A program made the position numbers and the translations under genes. 42,866 nt of DNA from JAFGOG01 sp034429215 (lineage in GTDB: Bacteria > Chloroflexota > Anaerolineae > JAAYZQ01): positions 1-42,866 of the forward strand of contig DAOUGI010000013.1 of the NCBI GenBank assembly GCA_034429215.1, written 5' to 3'. The notes below the pieces were generated by a model. It made no database searches, was not told the DNA's origin, and saw only the letters and a program-made list of their open reading frames with translations. This document shows positions 15,992 through 23,715 of this stretch, one piece after another; the stretch's first letter is position 1; each line of letters opens with the position of its first letter.

Positions 15992-17062
15992 ATGGTCTAC
16001 TTAACCGAGACGCGGGCTGCGTCGGCCATCACCATTCGCCGGGAGCGACTTCTCCCGGCTCGTGGTGAGGTCCTGGTACGTCCTGGTGAACAGGTGGGGC
16101 CTGCTGATGTTGTTGCGCGCTGCCAACTGCCAGGCGCCACCCAAGTCGTCGACGTCAGCCGCGCCCTGGGCATTCCCCGCGAACGGGTGGACGAGTACAT
16201 AGCCAAGAATGTCGGAGATGCGGTGCAGGCCGGCGAACTGCTGGCCAGCCACGGTGGTCTGCTGGGTCGTTTGAAACCCACTTGTCGTGCGCCGGTCGGC
16301 GGGCAGGTGGTTGCCGTGCGCAATGGACTGATATTGATCGAGGGGGCCTCCGACACATTCGAGCTGCGGGCCCACTTGAAGGGGCAGGTGGCAAGCGTCA
16401 TGCCCGGCCTTGGCGTCATCATATCTACTACCGGGGTGTTGATCCAGGGGGTGTGGGGCAGCGGCGGCGAGGCCGAAGGCGTGCTCAAGATGTTGGTTGA
16501 CAGCCCTCGTAAGCCACTTCGCGCCCGGTCCATCGACGTGAGCTGTCACGGCACCATTGTGGCCGGCGGTAGTGGCCTTGATGACAAGGCGCTCGAGCAG
16601 GCGGTCGCTGCTCAGGTTCGGGGCATCATCGTCGGCAGCGTCAATGTTGACATGTGCCCAGTGCTAGCGGAATTACCGTTTCCGGTCGTTATCACCGAGG
16701 GGTTTGGATCGTACCCGATGTCGCAGGCAGTGTTTTCTCTACTCCAATCCTATATCGGCCGCGAGGTGATGATCCAAGCTGATACTAAGGTTCGTTGGGG
16801 GGCCAAGCGTCCCGAGATCGTGATCCCGGTCCACTCTGAAGAGGCGATGGCGGCCGAAGATCAGGATATGGTTGATCTGCAGGTCGGTGCTCAGGTCCGG
16901 AGTCTGCGTGCCCCATACATGGGGATGATCGGCATTGTCACCGACCTGCCTGCCAAACCCGTGACCGTCGATTCTGGAACCAGGCTGCCGGTAGCAGAGG
17001 TGTCCTTTGAGAAGGCGGAGCCTGCCCTCGTCCCAGTTGCCAATCTCGAGCTAATCCGCTAA
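15992..17062 (+). CDS. Barrel-sandwich (lipoyl/RnfC-like) domain protein of unknown function
   Basis: A 356-residue protein with an N-terminal part resembling a barrel-sandwich hybrid fold: paired half-motifs VLVRPGEQVGPADVVAR (about 28-44) and NVGDAVQAGELLASHGGL (about 71-88), followed by CRAPVGGQVVAVRNGLILIE. No lysine sits in a biotinyl or lipoyl MKM/DKA context, so it is probably not modified. The middle (about 190-270) is an alpha/beta region (VRGIIVGSVNVDMCPVLAEL). The C-terminal segment YMGMIGIVTDLP...TRLPVAEV resembles a small KOW-like beta barrel. The ATG follows a perfect GGAGGAG at 15981-15987. It is the last gene of the MutL operon and appears to be its soluble partner. The family is not identified. 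Confidence 0.8.
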   Translation: MVYLTETRAASAITIRRERLLPARGEVLVRPGEQVGPADVVARCQLPGATQVVDVSRALGIPRERVDEYIAKNVGDAVQAGELLASHGGLLGRLKPTCRAPVGGQVVAVRNGLILIEGASDTFELRAHLKGQVASVMPGLGVIISTTGVLIQGVWGSGGEAEGVLKMLVDSPRKPLRARSIDVSCHGTIVAGGSGLDDKALEQAVAAQVRGIIVGSVNVDMCPVLAELPFPVVITEGFGSYPMSQAVFSLLQSYIGREVMIQADTKVRWGAKRPEIVIPVHSEEAMAAEDQDMVDLQVGAQVRSLRAPYMGMIGIVTDLPAKPVTVDSGTRLPVAEVSFEKAEPALVPVANLELIR

Positions 17063-17172
17063 ATCCGCCATGCCAGGCAATTGGCCCCGCTTCTCACCAC
17101 GGCGTGCTATCTGCGCCTGGTCAGTTAGCTGCTCAATATTGGGATTGCATGGGGGGAGAAAGTAGAACGACG

Positions 17173-17562
17173 ATGAAACGAGTGTTGTCGCTTGTGACGA
17201 TCTTTCTCCTCGTCTCGACGGCGGCTTGTAGTGCCGGGGGAGGTTCGCCTGACCAGGCGGCAAAGCAGTGGTTTGAAGCCCTGGCGAAGGGCGATGAGAA
17301 TGGGTTGAAGGATCTGACTTGCGCTGCCCAACAAGATTCGGCCACCGGCCTCACCGGATTACTGGCAGGCTTGGGAGAGGAGATGGAGCTTGACGTGTCA
17401 GACCTGAGCTTCGAGACCACCGAACAGAGCAGGGACACGGCCAGCGTCCAGGTCACCGGCAAAATGAAAATGTCCTTGTTGGGCCAGGAACAGGAAGAAG
17501 AGGCCGATGAGGCAGTGCCGATGGTGAAGGAAGACGGCAAATGGAAGGTGTGCAATCAATAA
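17173..17562 (+). CDS. Small secreted lipoprotein
   Basis: A 129-residue predicted lipoprotein. The signal peptide (KRVLSLVTIFLLVSTAAC) ends in a lipobox with the modified cysteine at C19. The mature part is a compact alpha+beta domain reminiscent of DUF4878/NTF2-like lipoproteins (DQAAKQWFEALAKGDENGLKDLTC, ending MVKEDGKWKVCNQ), which often serve as small extracellular binding domains. Three cysteines remain in the mature protein, including C51 and C127. A GGGGGGAG lies 14 bases before the ATG. It is followed after 4 bases by the ATPase/winged-helix gene, so the two are likely co-expressed. The ligand is unknown. Confidence 0.85.
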   Translation: MKRVLSLVTIFLLVSTAACSAGGGSPDQAAKQWFEALAKGDENGLKDLTCAAQQDSATGLTGLLAGLGEEMELDVSDLSFETTEQSRDTASVQVTGKMKMSLLGQEQEEEADEAVPMVKEDGKWKVCNQ

Positions 17563-17566
17563 CCGG

Positions 17567-18985
17567 GTGCCGAGCCTCGTGACGGAATTCCTTCGCCACG
17601 AAGATGCCCTATTTGTTCTAGAGCGGATCGCTGATGCCGGTTGCTGTGCGTTGGTCGGTGTCAGCAACAGCGGCAAGTCGTCCTTGATGCGGGCGCTTGC
17701 CAGCCTGGATGTGCGGCGCCAACTGCACGGCGATCAGGCACAGGTGAGCGGGGCGGTCTTTGTCTACGTCGACTTTAACCTGATGTTGGAGGCAACGGAG
17801 CAGGGCTTCTACGAGCTGATCCTCCGCTCGCTGCTGGACGAGCTGCGGCGTCTGGACCACAGAAATCTTCCCGAAGGCGAAGTTGTGGACCGCTTGTCGA
17901 ATGCCTACAAGATGTTGGTTGCTCCACCCAGCCATTTTCAGATCCCCCTCAGTTTTAGCGAGGGACTGACCGCGGTCTGTGCTGGCCTGCCGGGTGGCTT
18001 GGTGCTTCTGTTCGACGAGTTCGACCAGCCGTTTGAACAGATTGATGAGCGAGCCTTGCTGAACCTGCGGGCGATCCAGGACAAGTGCCATCCTGCCCTG
18101 TGCTTCGTGACGGCGACCGACCAGCGCCTGTCCAGGATCCGGCGCGGCCGGGATGTCGACGAGTTTGTCGAGCTGTTCGAGCCATTCACCCGCTTCCTGG
18201 GCCCGCTGTCTGAGGCAGACCTGGATCAGGTGATCGGCGGCGTCGCGCGTCAGGAGGGCTACACCTTCGCCGACGAGGATCGGGCCTTTATCCGCCATCA
18301 TGCCGACGGCCACCTTGGCCTGGCACTGTCTGTCTGCCGGGCGTTAGGCGAGGTAACGGGCGAGCCGATGCGCGATGCATCTCAGAATTGGTTTATCCAC
18401 CGCCAGGTCCGCGACAGGCTGGATAGCGATCTCAACGTCCAGGCCGAGTGCCGCAAGCTGTGGATCGACCTGACCGCCGTCGAGCAGGACACCTTGATGG
18501 CCCTATTGGGCTCAAAGGGGGACGACGGCCTCCCAGAGCAGGCGGTCGTCGAGTCGCTGTGGGAGAAAGGGATCATACGCCGCCAGGAAAGCGATACTCC
18601 GCAAGGCGGCCAGCCAGAAGAGATGCTGCTGTCGCCTGTCTTTGAGGCGTTTGTCCGCCGCCAGAGGTTGAGCCATCGGCGACGCGACCAGGGAGTGCGC
18701 GTTGATGTGGAAAGCGGCAGTGTGTGGGTGGATGGCCGGGAGATTCCGCAGTTGACCGAGCTTGAGTACCGGCTGCTGCTCCTTCTTTATGGCCGATTGA
18801 ATCAGATCTGTGACAAATACCAGATAGTCGAAGCGGTGTGGGGTGAGGATTACATCGACGAGGTAGACGACGCCCGTATCGACAAGCTGCTCAGCCGGCT
18901 GCGGGCCAAGATCGAGGCCGACTCTTCCAACCCTCACTACTTGATGACCGTCCGGGGGCGGGGCTACAAGCTTGTAGCCCCCTAG
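17567..18985 (+). CDS. P-loop ATPase with C-terminal OmpR-type winged helix
   Basis: A 472-residue one-component regulator candidate. The N-terminal NTPase has Walker A GVSNSGKSS (31-39) and Walker B LVLLFDEFD, followed by a sensor-like FVTATDQRLS, as in STAND/AAA-type ATPases. The last ~95 residues form an OmpR/PhoB-type DNA-binding winged helix (VDGREIPQLTELEYRLLLLL, ending TVRGRGYKLV). No receiver domain is present. The start is a GTG 4 bases after the lipoprotein stop; a second in-frame GTG at 17579 is possible, and no strong ribosome-binding site favours either. It probably binds DNA under nucleotide control. The adjacent pspA promoter region, downstream, is an obvious but untested target. 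A perfect 22-base palindrome spans its last codons. Confidence 0.88.
   Translation: MPSLVTEFLRHEDALFVLERIADAGCCALVGVSNSGKSSLMRALASLDVRRQLHGDQAQVSGAVFVYVDFNLMLEATEQGFYELILRSLLDELRRLDHRNLPEGEVVDRLSNAYKMLVAPPSHFQIPLSFSEGLTAVCAGLPGGLVLLFDEFDQPFEQIDERALLNLRAIQDKCHPALCFVTATDQRLSRIRRGRDVDEFVELFEPFTRFLGPLSEADLDQVIGGVARQEGYTFADEDRAFIRHHADGHLGLALSVCRALGEVTGEPMRDASQNWFIHRQVRDRLDSDLNVQAECRKLWIDLTAVEQDTLMALLGSKGDDGLPEQAVVESLWEKGIIRRQESDTPQGGQPEEMLLSPVFEAFVRRQRLSHRRRDQGVRVDVESGSVWVDGREIPQLTELEYRLLLLLYGRLNQICDKYQIVEAVWGEDYIDEVDDARIDKLLSRLRAKIEADSSNPHYLMTVRGRGYKLVAP
18960..18981. repeat. Perfect 22-bp palindrome at the end of the ATPase gene
   Basis: GGGGCTACAAGC and its exact complement form a fully symmetric 22-base sequence covering the last codons of the ATPase gene, ending 2 bases before its TAG. 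It could fold as an RNA hairpin, but there is no run of T after it, so it is not a standard terminator. Part of the symmetry arises from the conserved codons for GYKL. Confidence 0.6.
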
Positions 18986-19038
18986 GGCGTGCGTCAGTCG
19001 AAAGTCAGGGACCGGTCATGGTTGCCCTGCACAAAGTG

Positions 19039-19047
19039 TGGTAGAAT
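19039..19047 (+). promoter_or_regulatory. Extended -10 element upstream of pspA
   Basis: TGG-TAGAAT at 19039-19047 is a plausible extended -10. No good -35 box sits at 16-18 bases, which would fit an activator-dependent or extended -10 promoter. The transcript would start near 19054 and include the GGAGGA ribosome-binding site of pspA. Confidence 0.45.
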
Positions 19048-19116
19048 AGCGTAATGTGAAACGGATTCGTGACACATTGCGTATTGAATATCAACAATAG
19101 ACTCGGAGGAAGAAAA

Positions 19117-19797
19117 ATGGCGTCTCTAATAAAAAAGATTCAGACCCTGATCTCGGCCAATATGCATGCATTGGTCGACTCGGCGCTCAAGTCCAACTCG
19201 ATGGCCGTCTTTGACCAGTACGTGCGTGAGGTAGAGGACAATCTGGAAGATCTTGAAGGAGCCGTCGCTACCGTCGGCGGCGAGCTCAAGACGTTGCACC
19301 GCAAGAAAACGGACCTTGACCGGCAGGCTGCGGATCTGGACCGCAACATCGACCTCTTCTTGCGCGAAGGCAAAGAGGATCTGGCCATGGCGGCTCAGAG
19401 CAAGCTAAATTCGGTCACCCGGCTGGTTCAGAATTACGACGAGATGCTCCAGCGTCAGGAGGTCGAGTTCAAGAGCCTGAAGGATGCCCGTCTGAAGCTG
19501 CAGGCCAAGCTGACGGAGGTCAAACAGGAGCGCGAAGAGCTGCAGGCTTTGCTTGACCTGGCTCGTTCCAAAGAGCTGACGGCCAAGACGATCAAGTCGC
19601 TGGATAGCCTGGCCGGTTCGGGCGATGCCGACATCGCGCGGGTGGCCGACGGGATCCGGGAGCGGCTGGATAGGGCGTCGGCGCAGAGCGAGATGCTGGC
19701 GAGCAGCCTGGACATGCAGATGGACGAGGTCCTGGAAAAGGGCACCCTCGAAGCGCAGTTGGCCGAGCGCAAAGCACGCTTGGGATTGAGCGAATAG
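19117..19797 (+). CDS. pspA: PspA/IM30 family membrane-stress protein
   Basis: A 226-residue PspA/IM30 (ESCRT-III superfamily) protein. These peripheral membrane proteins assemble into rods or rings that protect or remodel stressed membranes. The typical start SLIKKIQTLISANMHALVDSA is the amphipathic helix 0 and early helix 1, and long coiled-coil helices follow (about 25-180). The start ATG has GGAGGA at 19105-19110, 6 bases upstream; an in-frame upstream start would lack a site. The gene opens an operon-like run with solute-binding and vWA genes (to 24888). A strong hairpin separates it from the next gene, suggesting different expression levels. No PspB, PspC or PspF gene is nearby. Confidence 0.93.
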   Translation: MASLIKKIQTLISANMHALVDSALKSNSMAVFDQYVREVEDNLEDLEGAVATVGGELKTLHRKKTDLDRQAADLDRNIDLFLREGKEDLAMAAQSKLNSVTRLVQNYDEMLQRQEVEFKSLKDARLKLQAKLTEVKQEREELQALLDLARSKELTAKTIKSLDSLAGSGDADIARVADGIRERLDRASAQSEMLASSLDMQMDEVLEKGTLEAQLAERKARLGLSE

Positions 19798-19813
19798 TCG
19801 CTCAGCTAGAACT

Positions 19814-19846
19814 AGCCCCTAGGGGTTTCTATAACCCTTAGGGGCT
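19814..19846 (+). promoter_or_regulatory. Strong intercistronic hairpin after pspA
   Basis: A 14-base stem (19814-19827 with 19833-19846, one G-U pair) around a 5-base loop TCTAT. It resembles a T7-type terminator stem but lacks a T-run, ending GGGGCTTGAG. It lies between the pspA stop and the ribosome-binding site of the next gene, so it could be an attenuator, or a stabiliser that lets pspA mRNA accumulate above the downstream genes. Confidence 0.75.
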
Positions 19847-19860
19847 TGAGAAGGATAGTC

Positions 19861-21066
19861 ATGAACCGAACGCGCATTGTCTTCTTTGTCATCATCGGTC
19901 TGGCGGTGGTGATCGTCGCCGCCGGGCTAATCTACCAACTGGTCCGCTCGTCGGGATTGGGCGAAGAGCCGACGGCTGTGCCGGGGCAGAGCAGCGATGA
20001 AACGCTGGAAGTGCAGGTCGTCACGGCCCTGCCGGTGGCCGACTGGGTGCAGGAAGCGGCCGACCAGTTCAACGCCGAAAAGCACACGCTGGAGGGGCAG
20101 CTCATCCACGTCACGATCACACCCATGGACGGTCTGACGGCCAAGGGGCGTTACGACCGGGACGAGATGAACCCGTTGCCGACAGCCTGGATCCCGGAGA
20201 GCCGTTACCTGGTAGAGCTGGTCAACGCAGCGCAGAATGAGCGACTGGGGCGCGACGTCTTTTTGACCGATGGCGAATACCGGGCCAAGCCGTTGGCGAT
20301 CTCGTTGCTGGCTTGGGGTGTCTACGACAGCCGCGCCAAGGTCCTCGAGGCCAAGTATGGCGAGCTTTCCTGGCAGGTGATCCACGATGCAGCCATGGCC
20401 CCCGGCGGTTGGGCCGAACTGGGCGGTCAGAGCGATTGGGGATATTTCAAGCTGGCCATCTCCAACCCGCGCAAGAACGTCAGTGGCCTGGAGGCTATGG
20501 TTGCCGCAGCCGGCGAGTATTTCAAAAAGACCAACATTTCCGTGGACGACGTCACCAATCCCGAATTCCAGACGTGGTTGGGTGAGATCATGAGCTCCAT
20601 GAGCGACCTGTCAGGCGGCAGCTATACGGTGAACGACCTGGCCTTGTTTGGCTACACCACCGGCGATGCCGGGCAACTGCTCGAAAGTGACCTGCTGGTC
20701 AACCTGCAGGGTATCCAGACTCGCTGGGCCGATCCGCTCCGGATCGCCTATCCAGAGTATGTGACCTGGTTCGACTTTCCGTTTAGTGTCTGGATGGGTT
20801 CCGAGACGACCGCCCTGCAAAAGAACGCGGCCCTTGAGTTTGAAAAGTATCTACTAACCGAAGAGATCCAAAAAAAGGCGTTGGCCTATGGCCTGCGGCC
20901 TGCCAACCCGAATGTGCTGGTGACCGGTGAAGGCAGCCTCTTCGACCAGTGGGCAGGGCAGGGTGTGCTGAGTGTTGTGCCCCGTACGACGGCCATGCGC
21001 TCGCCCGACCGCGATGTACTGCAAGCTTTGCTGCGCTGGTTCGACCTGAACGTGGCTGGGAGATAG
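19861..21066 (+). CDS. Membrane-anchored solute-binding-like protein
   Basis: A 401-residue protein with a single N-terminal membrane helix (about 6-28, no lipobox) and a type-2 periplasmic-binding fold similar to bacterial extracellular solute-binding proteins (SBP_bac_11-like). Recognisable stretches include VADWVQEAADQFNAEK near the start and AALEFEKYLLTEEIQKKALAYGLRPANP near the end. The ATG at 19861 follows GAGAAGGA with 5-base spacing; a TTG at 19846 lies in the hairpin and is unlikely. No ABC permease or ATPase is encoded nearby, so it is probably not a transporter component. With the SBP-vWA protein encoded next it may be an extracytoplasmic sensor or scaffold. Confidence 0.82.
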   Translation: MNRTRIVFFVIIGLAVVIVAAGLIYQLVRSSGLGEEPTAVPGQSSDETLEVQVVTALPVADWVQEAADQFNAEKHTLEGQLIHVTITPMDGLTAKGRYDRDEMNPLPTAWIPESRYLVELVNAAQNERLGRDVFLTDGEYRAKPLAISLLAWGVYDSRAKVLEAKYGELSWQVIHDAAMAPGGWAELGGQSDWGYFKLAISNPRKNVSGLEAMVAAAGEYFKKTNISVDDVTNPEFQTWLGEIMSSMSDLSGGSYTVNDLALFGYTTGDAGQLLESDLLVNLQGIQTRWADPLRIAYPEYVTWFDFPFSVWMGSETTALQKNAALEFEKYLLTEEIQKKALAYGLRPANPNVLVTGEGSLFDQWAGQGVLSVVPRTTAMRSPDRDVLQALLRWFDLNVAGR

Positions 21067-21071
21067 GGAAA

Positions 21072-22799
21072 ATGAGCAGGCGGTATAGCTCTCAGCGTCG
21101 CTCGTCATCTGGCAGCGTGGGCTGGACCCTGGCTGCGCTGGTGTTCGTTCTGTTTGCGATCATCGGGTTGTGCTGCGGCGGTTATACCCTGGTCGGCAAG
21201 CTGTTCAATGGCGAAACGATGGCAGAACCAACCTCCGCCCCAGAACCGGCAACCCTGACCGTGGCCTATTCTCCAGAGAAGGAGCAAGCCTTTACGGAGT
21301 TGGTCAGGCGGTTCAACGACCAGGGGCTCGAGACGCCAGATGGCTTGCCGATGACCGTCGAGGCCGTCCAGGTCGCTCCCGAGGCTATGGTTAATGCCGT
21401 CCTGACCGAGACTGCGGCGTTCCAGGCCATGTCGCCTGACTCGACGCTGTGGCTGGGTCAACTGGACGAGGCATGGAATGACAAGTTTGGCACGGATGAG
21501 CTGCACGCCGCCGTGGTGGGCGAGACGGTGCGTTATGGCATCAGCCCGGTAGTGATCGCCATGTGGGAGGGTGTAGCCCGCGAGATGGGCTGGCCCGACC
21601 GGGCAATCGGCTGGCAGGATCTTCTGTCTCGGGCGCAGAGCGATCCCAATTTTCGCTGGAGCCACCCCTCCACCAACTCGGCCAGCGGCATGCTGGCCAC
21701 GCTGGCCATGTTCTACGCCGGCTCGGGCAAGACGCGGGGTTTGACCATCGAGGATGCCAAATCCCAGGCAACGCTCGACTATGTGGCCGCTATCGAAAAG
21801 ACGGTCCGTTATTACGGCGAAGGGGATGAGCCGGCCCTCATTGAGCGTGCCTTGCAAGAGGGACGGGCTTCCCTGGACGCCTTTGTCGTCCAGGAACAGA
21901 TGGTCGTCTACTATAACACCCGCCGGTCTTCCGACCAGGAGCGTTTGGTAGCCATCTATCCAACGGAGGGGGTTCTGTGGGAAGATCATCCCCTGGCGTT
22001 GCTGGAAACGCGCGACCTCACCCTGCCCCAGCGCCAGACCTTTGCCAGCTTCCGTGACTTTGTCCTCTCGTCCGAGTCGCAGCAGTTCATCCTGAGCCAG
22101 GGCTACCGCCCAGCCGAGCCGTCGATATCCCTGACCGATCCGGCTTCGCTCTTGACCGCCGACAATGGCGTGAACCCGGCCGAGCCCAAGACGGCGCTCC
22201 AGGTGCCCAATTCTGCCGTTGTCCAGGTGGTGCACGATGTGTGGTGGTACACCAAGCGGCATACCAACGTCTACCTGGTCGTCGATACCTCGGGCAGCAT
22301 GAGGGGGGAAAAGCTGGATCAGGCCCAGGTGGCGCTCGGGGTCTTCTTGAGCGAGATCAAGGGTGACCTGGAGCGGGTGGGGATGGTCCAGTTCTCGTCG
22401 AGTGTGTACAACGTCATCTACCTGGATGAGTTGGGCGATAACCGGCAGGTGTTGCAGGAGGCCATTGACAACCTGGAAGCGGGGGGTGATACGGCCCTGC
22501 TCGACGGCGTCTCGGAGGCTTTTACCCGGCTGCAAAAGGAGGGTGACCCGGAGCGGATCAACGCCATCGTGGCCATGACCGACGGCCGAGAGAACAACTC
22601 GTACATCAGCCTGCGTACCCTGCTGAGCCGGATCGAAAGGGGCTCGGCCGTGCCTGTTGTCGTCTTTTGCATCGCCTACGGCGAGGATGCCGACCTGGAT
22701 ATGCTCGAGTCCATGGCTGAGCCGACCGGCGGGCAGGTGCTTCAGGGCGATCCGGCAACGATCCGGCAGCTTTACAAGATACTGTCTTCTTACTTCTAA
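21072..22799 (+). CDS. Solute-binding-like domain fused to a vWA domain, membrane-anchored
   Basis: A 575-residue protein: a basic N terminus, a membrane helix (about 17-42), a substrate-binding-like domain (about 55-370), and a C-terminal von Willebrand A domain (about 395-575). The metal-binding MIDAS is complete: D405, S407 and S409 in DTSGS, T474 in GGDTAL, and D504 in MTDGRE, so it can be expected to bind a divalent cation and a protein partner. The binding fold resembles the protein encoded just upstream, suggesting duplication. The start is the ATG at 21072 after AGGGA. The stop TAA overlaps the ATG of the coiled-coil gene by one base. Without transporter genes, a role in a surface assembly or stress module is more likely than uptake. 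Confidence 0.88.
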   Translation: MSRRYSSQRRSSSGSVGWTLAALVFVLFAIIGLCCGGYTLVGKLFNGETMAEPTSAPEPATLTVAYSPEKEQAFTELVRRFNDQGLETPDGLPMTVEAVQVAPEAMVNAVLTETAAFQAMSPDSTLWLGQLDEAWNDKFGTDELHAAVVGETVRYGISPVVIAMWEGVAREMGWPDRAIGWQDLLSRAQSDPNFRWSHPSTNSASGMLATLAMFYAGSGKTRGLTIEDAKSQATLDYVAAIEKTVRYYGEGDEPALIERALQEGRASLDAFVVQEQMVVYYNTRRSSDQERLVAIYPTEGVLWEDHPLALLETRDLTLPQRQTFASFRDFVLSSESQQFILSQGYRPAEPSISLTDPASLLTADNGVNPAEPKTALQVPNSAVVQVVHDVWWYTKRHTNVYLVVDTSGSMRGEKLDQAQVALGVFLSEIKGDLERVGMVQFSSSVYNVIYLDELGDNRQVLQEAIDNLEAGGDTALLDGVSEAFTRLQKEGDPERINAIVAMTDGRENNSYISLRTLLSRIERGSAVPVVVFCIAYGEDADLDMLESMAEPTGGQVLQGDPATIRQLYKILSSYF

Positions 22800-23704
22800 T
22801 GGCAAAAGGTAGCTTTCAAGACGAGCTGGAGAAAAAAGCGACGCGCGCGCTCCTGACGCGGGCGGTCTACCGCTGGGAGAGCGCTGCGCTCATCGCCTTG
22901 ACACTCATCTTTGCCGTTTTTGTTCCGGAACCGCTCCCGTTCTGGCAGCCGTGGTTCTGGTTCGTTCTCGGTGGGCTGGGCGAGATAGGCCTGGTTTGGA
23001 CCAGCCTGAGCGATCCCGAGTTCCGGGCCAAAGCGGTAGCCGAGATGTTCCGTGAAAAGTTCCAGTCGCGGAGCGTGCGGGATGCCGGGCTGCGCAAACA
23101 GGTCGAAAAGGCGCAGGAGTACCGCGACCGGATCGACCAGGCGATCAACAAGAGCCGTGAGGGTATGCTGCGCGATCATCTACGAGATGTGAGCCGAGGC
23201 ATCAACACCTGGGCAGAGAATTTGTATCGACTGGCCGCCCGCCTGGACGCTTACCATGCTGATAGGATGATCCAAGACGACATGAGCGCGGTGGACCCGG
23301 CTATCCAGGAGTGGAAGAAGAAACTGGCCCTAGAAGACGACGATACTGTCAAGCGCCAGATTAGTCAGACGATAGCCCAAAAGCAGATCCAGCGGGACAA
23401 TCTACTCAAGCTCAAGAACGTGATGGAGCAGGCCGAGGCCCAGGTGGAGAGTACGTTGACGGCCATGGGAACCGTCTATTCGCAGGTCATGCTCCTCAGT
23501 GCCCGAGATGTAGCATCGGGCCGGGCGCAACGCCTGCAACAGGATGTCAACGACCAGGTTCAGGCGCTGCAGGACGTGGTCACCACTGTGGACGAGGTAT
23601 ATCAATCCGGCGATACCCTGGGGCTGGGTATGGACACGACGGCACAGCCACCTGTATCGGTGGCCACCGGGCAATCTCGGCAAAAAGGAACCAGGGGAAA
23701 CTAG
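22799..23704 (+). CDS. Membrane-anchored coiled-coil protein of unknown function
   Basis: A 301-residue protein with two closely spaced membrane helices near the N terminus (about 27-43 and 50-67) and a long, charged coiled-coil region (about 95-270) that should be cytoplasmic. The tail is polar (PPVSVATGQSRQKGTRGN). No family is recognised. Translation is coupled to the vWA gene through a TAATG overlap. The helical cytoplasmic region is compositionally similar to PspA-type coiled coils, and being encoded in the same run makes contact with PspA an attractive but unproven idea: it could link the extracytoplasmic vWA/SBP proteins to PspA at the inner face. Confidence 0.78.
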   Translation: MAKGSFQDELEKKATRALLTRAVYRWESAALIALTLIFAVFVPEPLPFWQPWFWFVLGGLGEIGLVWTSLSDPEFRAKAVAEMFREKFQSRSVRDAGLRKQVEKAQEYRDRIDQAINKSREGMLRDHLRDVSRGINTWAENLYRLAARLDAYHADRMIQDDMSAVDPAIQEWKKKLALEDDDTVKRQISQTIAQKQIQRDNLLKLKNVMEQAEAQVESTLTAMGTVYSQVMLLSARDVASGRAQRLQQDVNDQVQALQDVVTTVDEVYQSGDTLGLGMDTTAQPPVSVATGQSRQKGTRGN

Positions 23705-23715
23705 GAGTGGAAACT

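Noticed and set aside
15992..17062. Reading the barrel-sandwich protein as a biotin or lipoyl carrier
   Set aside because: No lysine lies in a MKM- or DKA-type turn, so modification is unlikely.
21105..22805. A 566-codon open frame antisense to the vWA protein gene
   Set aside because: High GC and strong third-position bias of the real gene keep the complementary frame open; the antisense translation has no domain features, while the sense frame has a complete vWA MIDAS.
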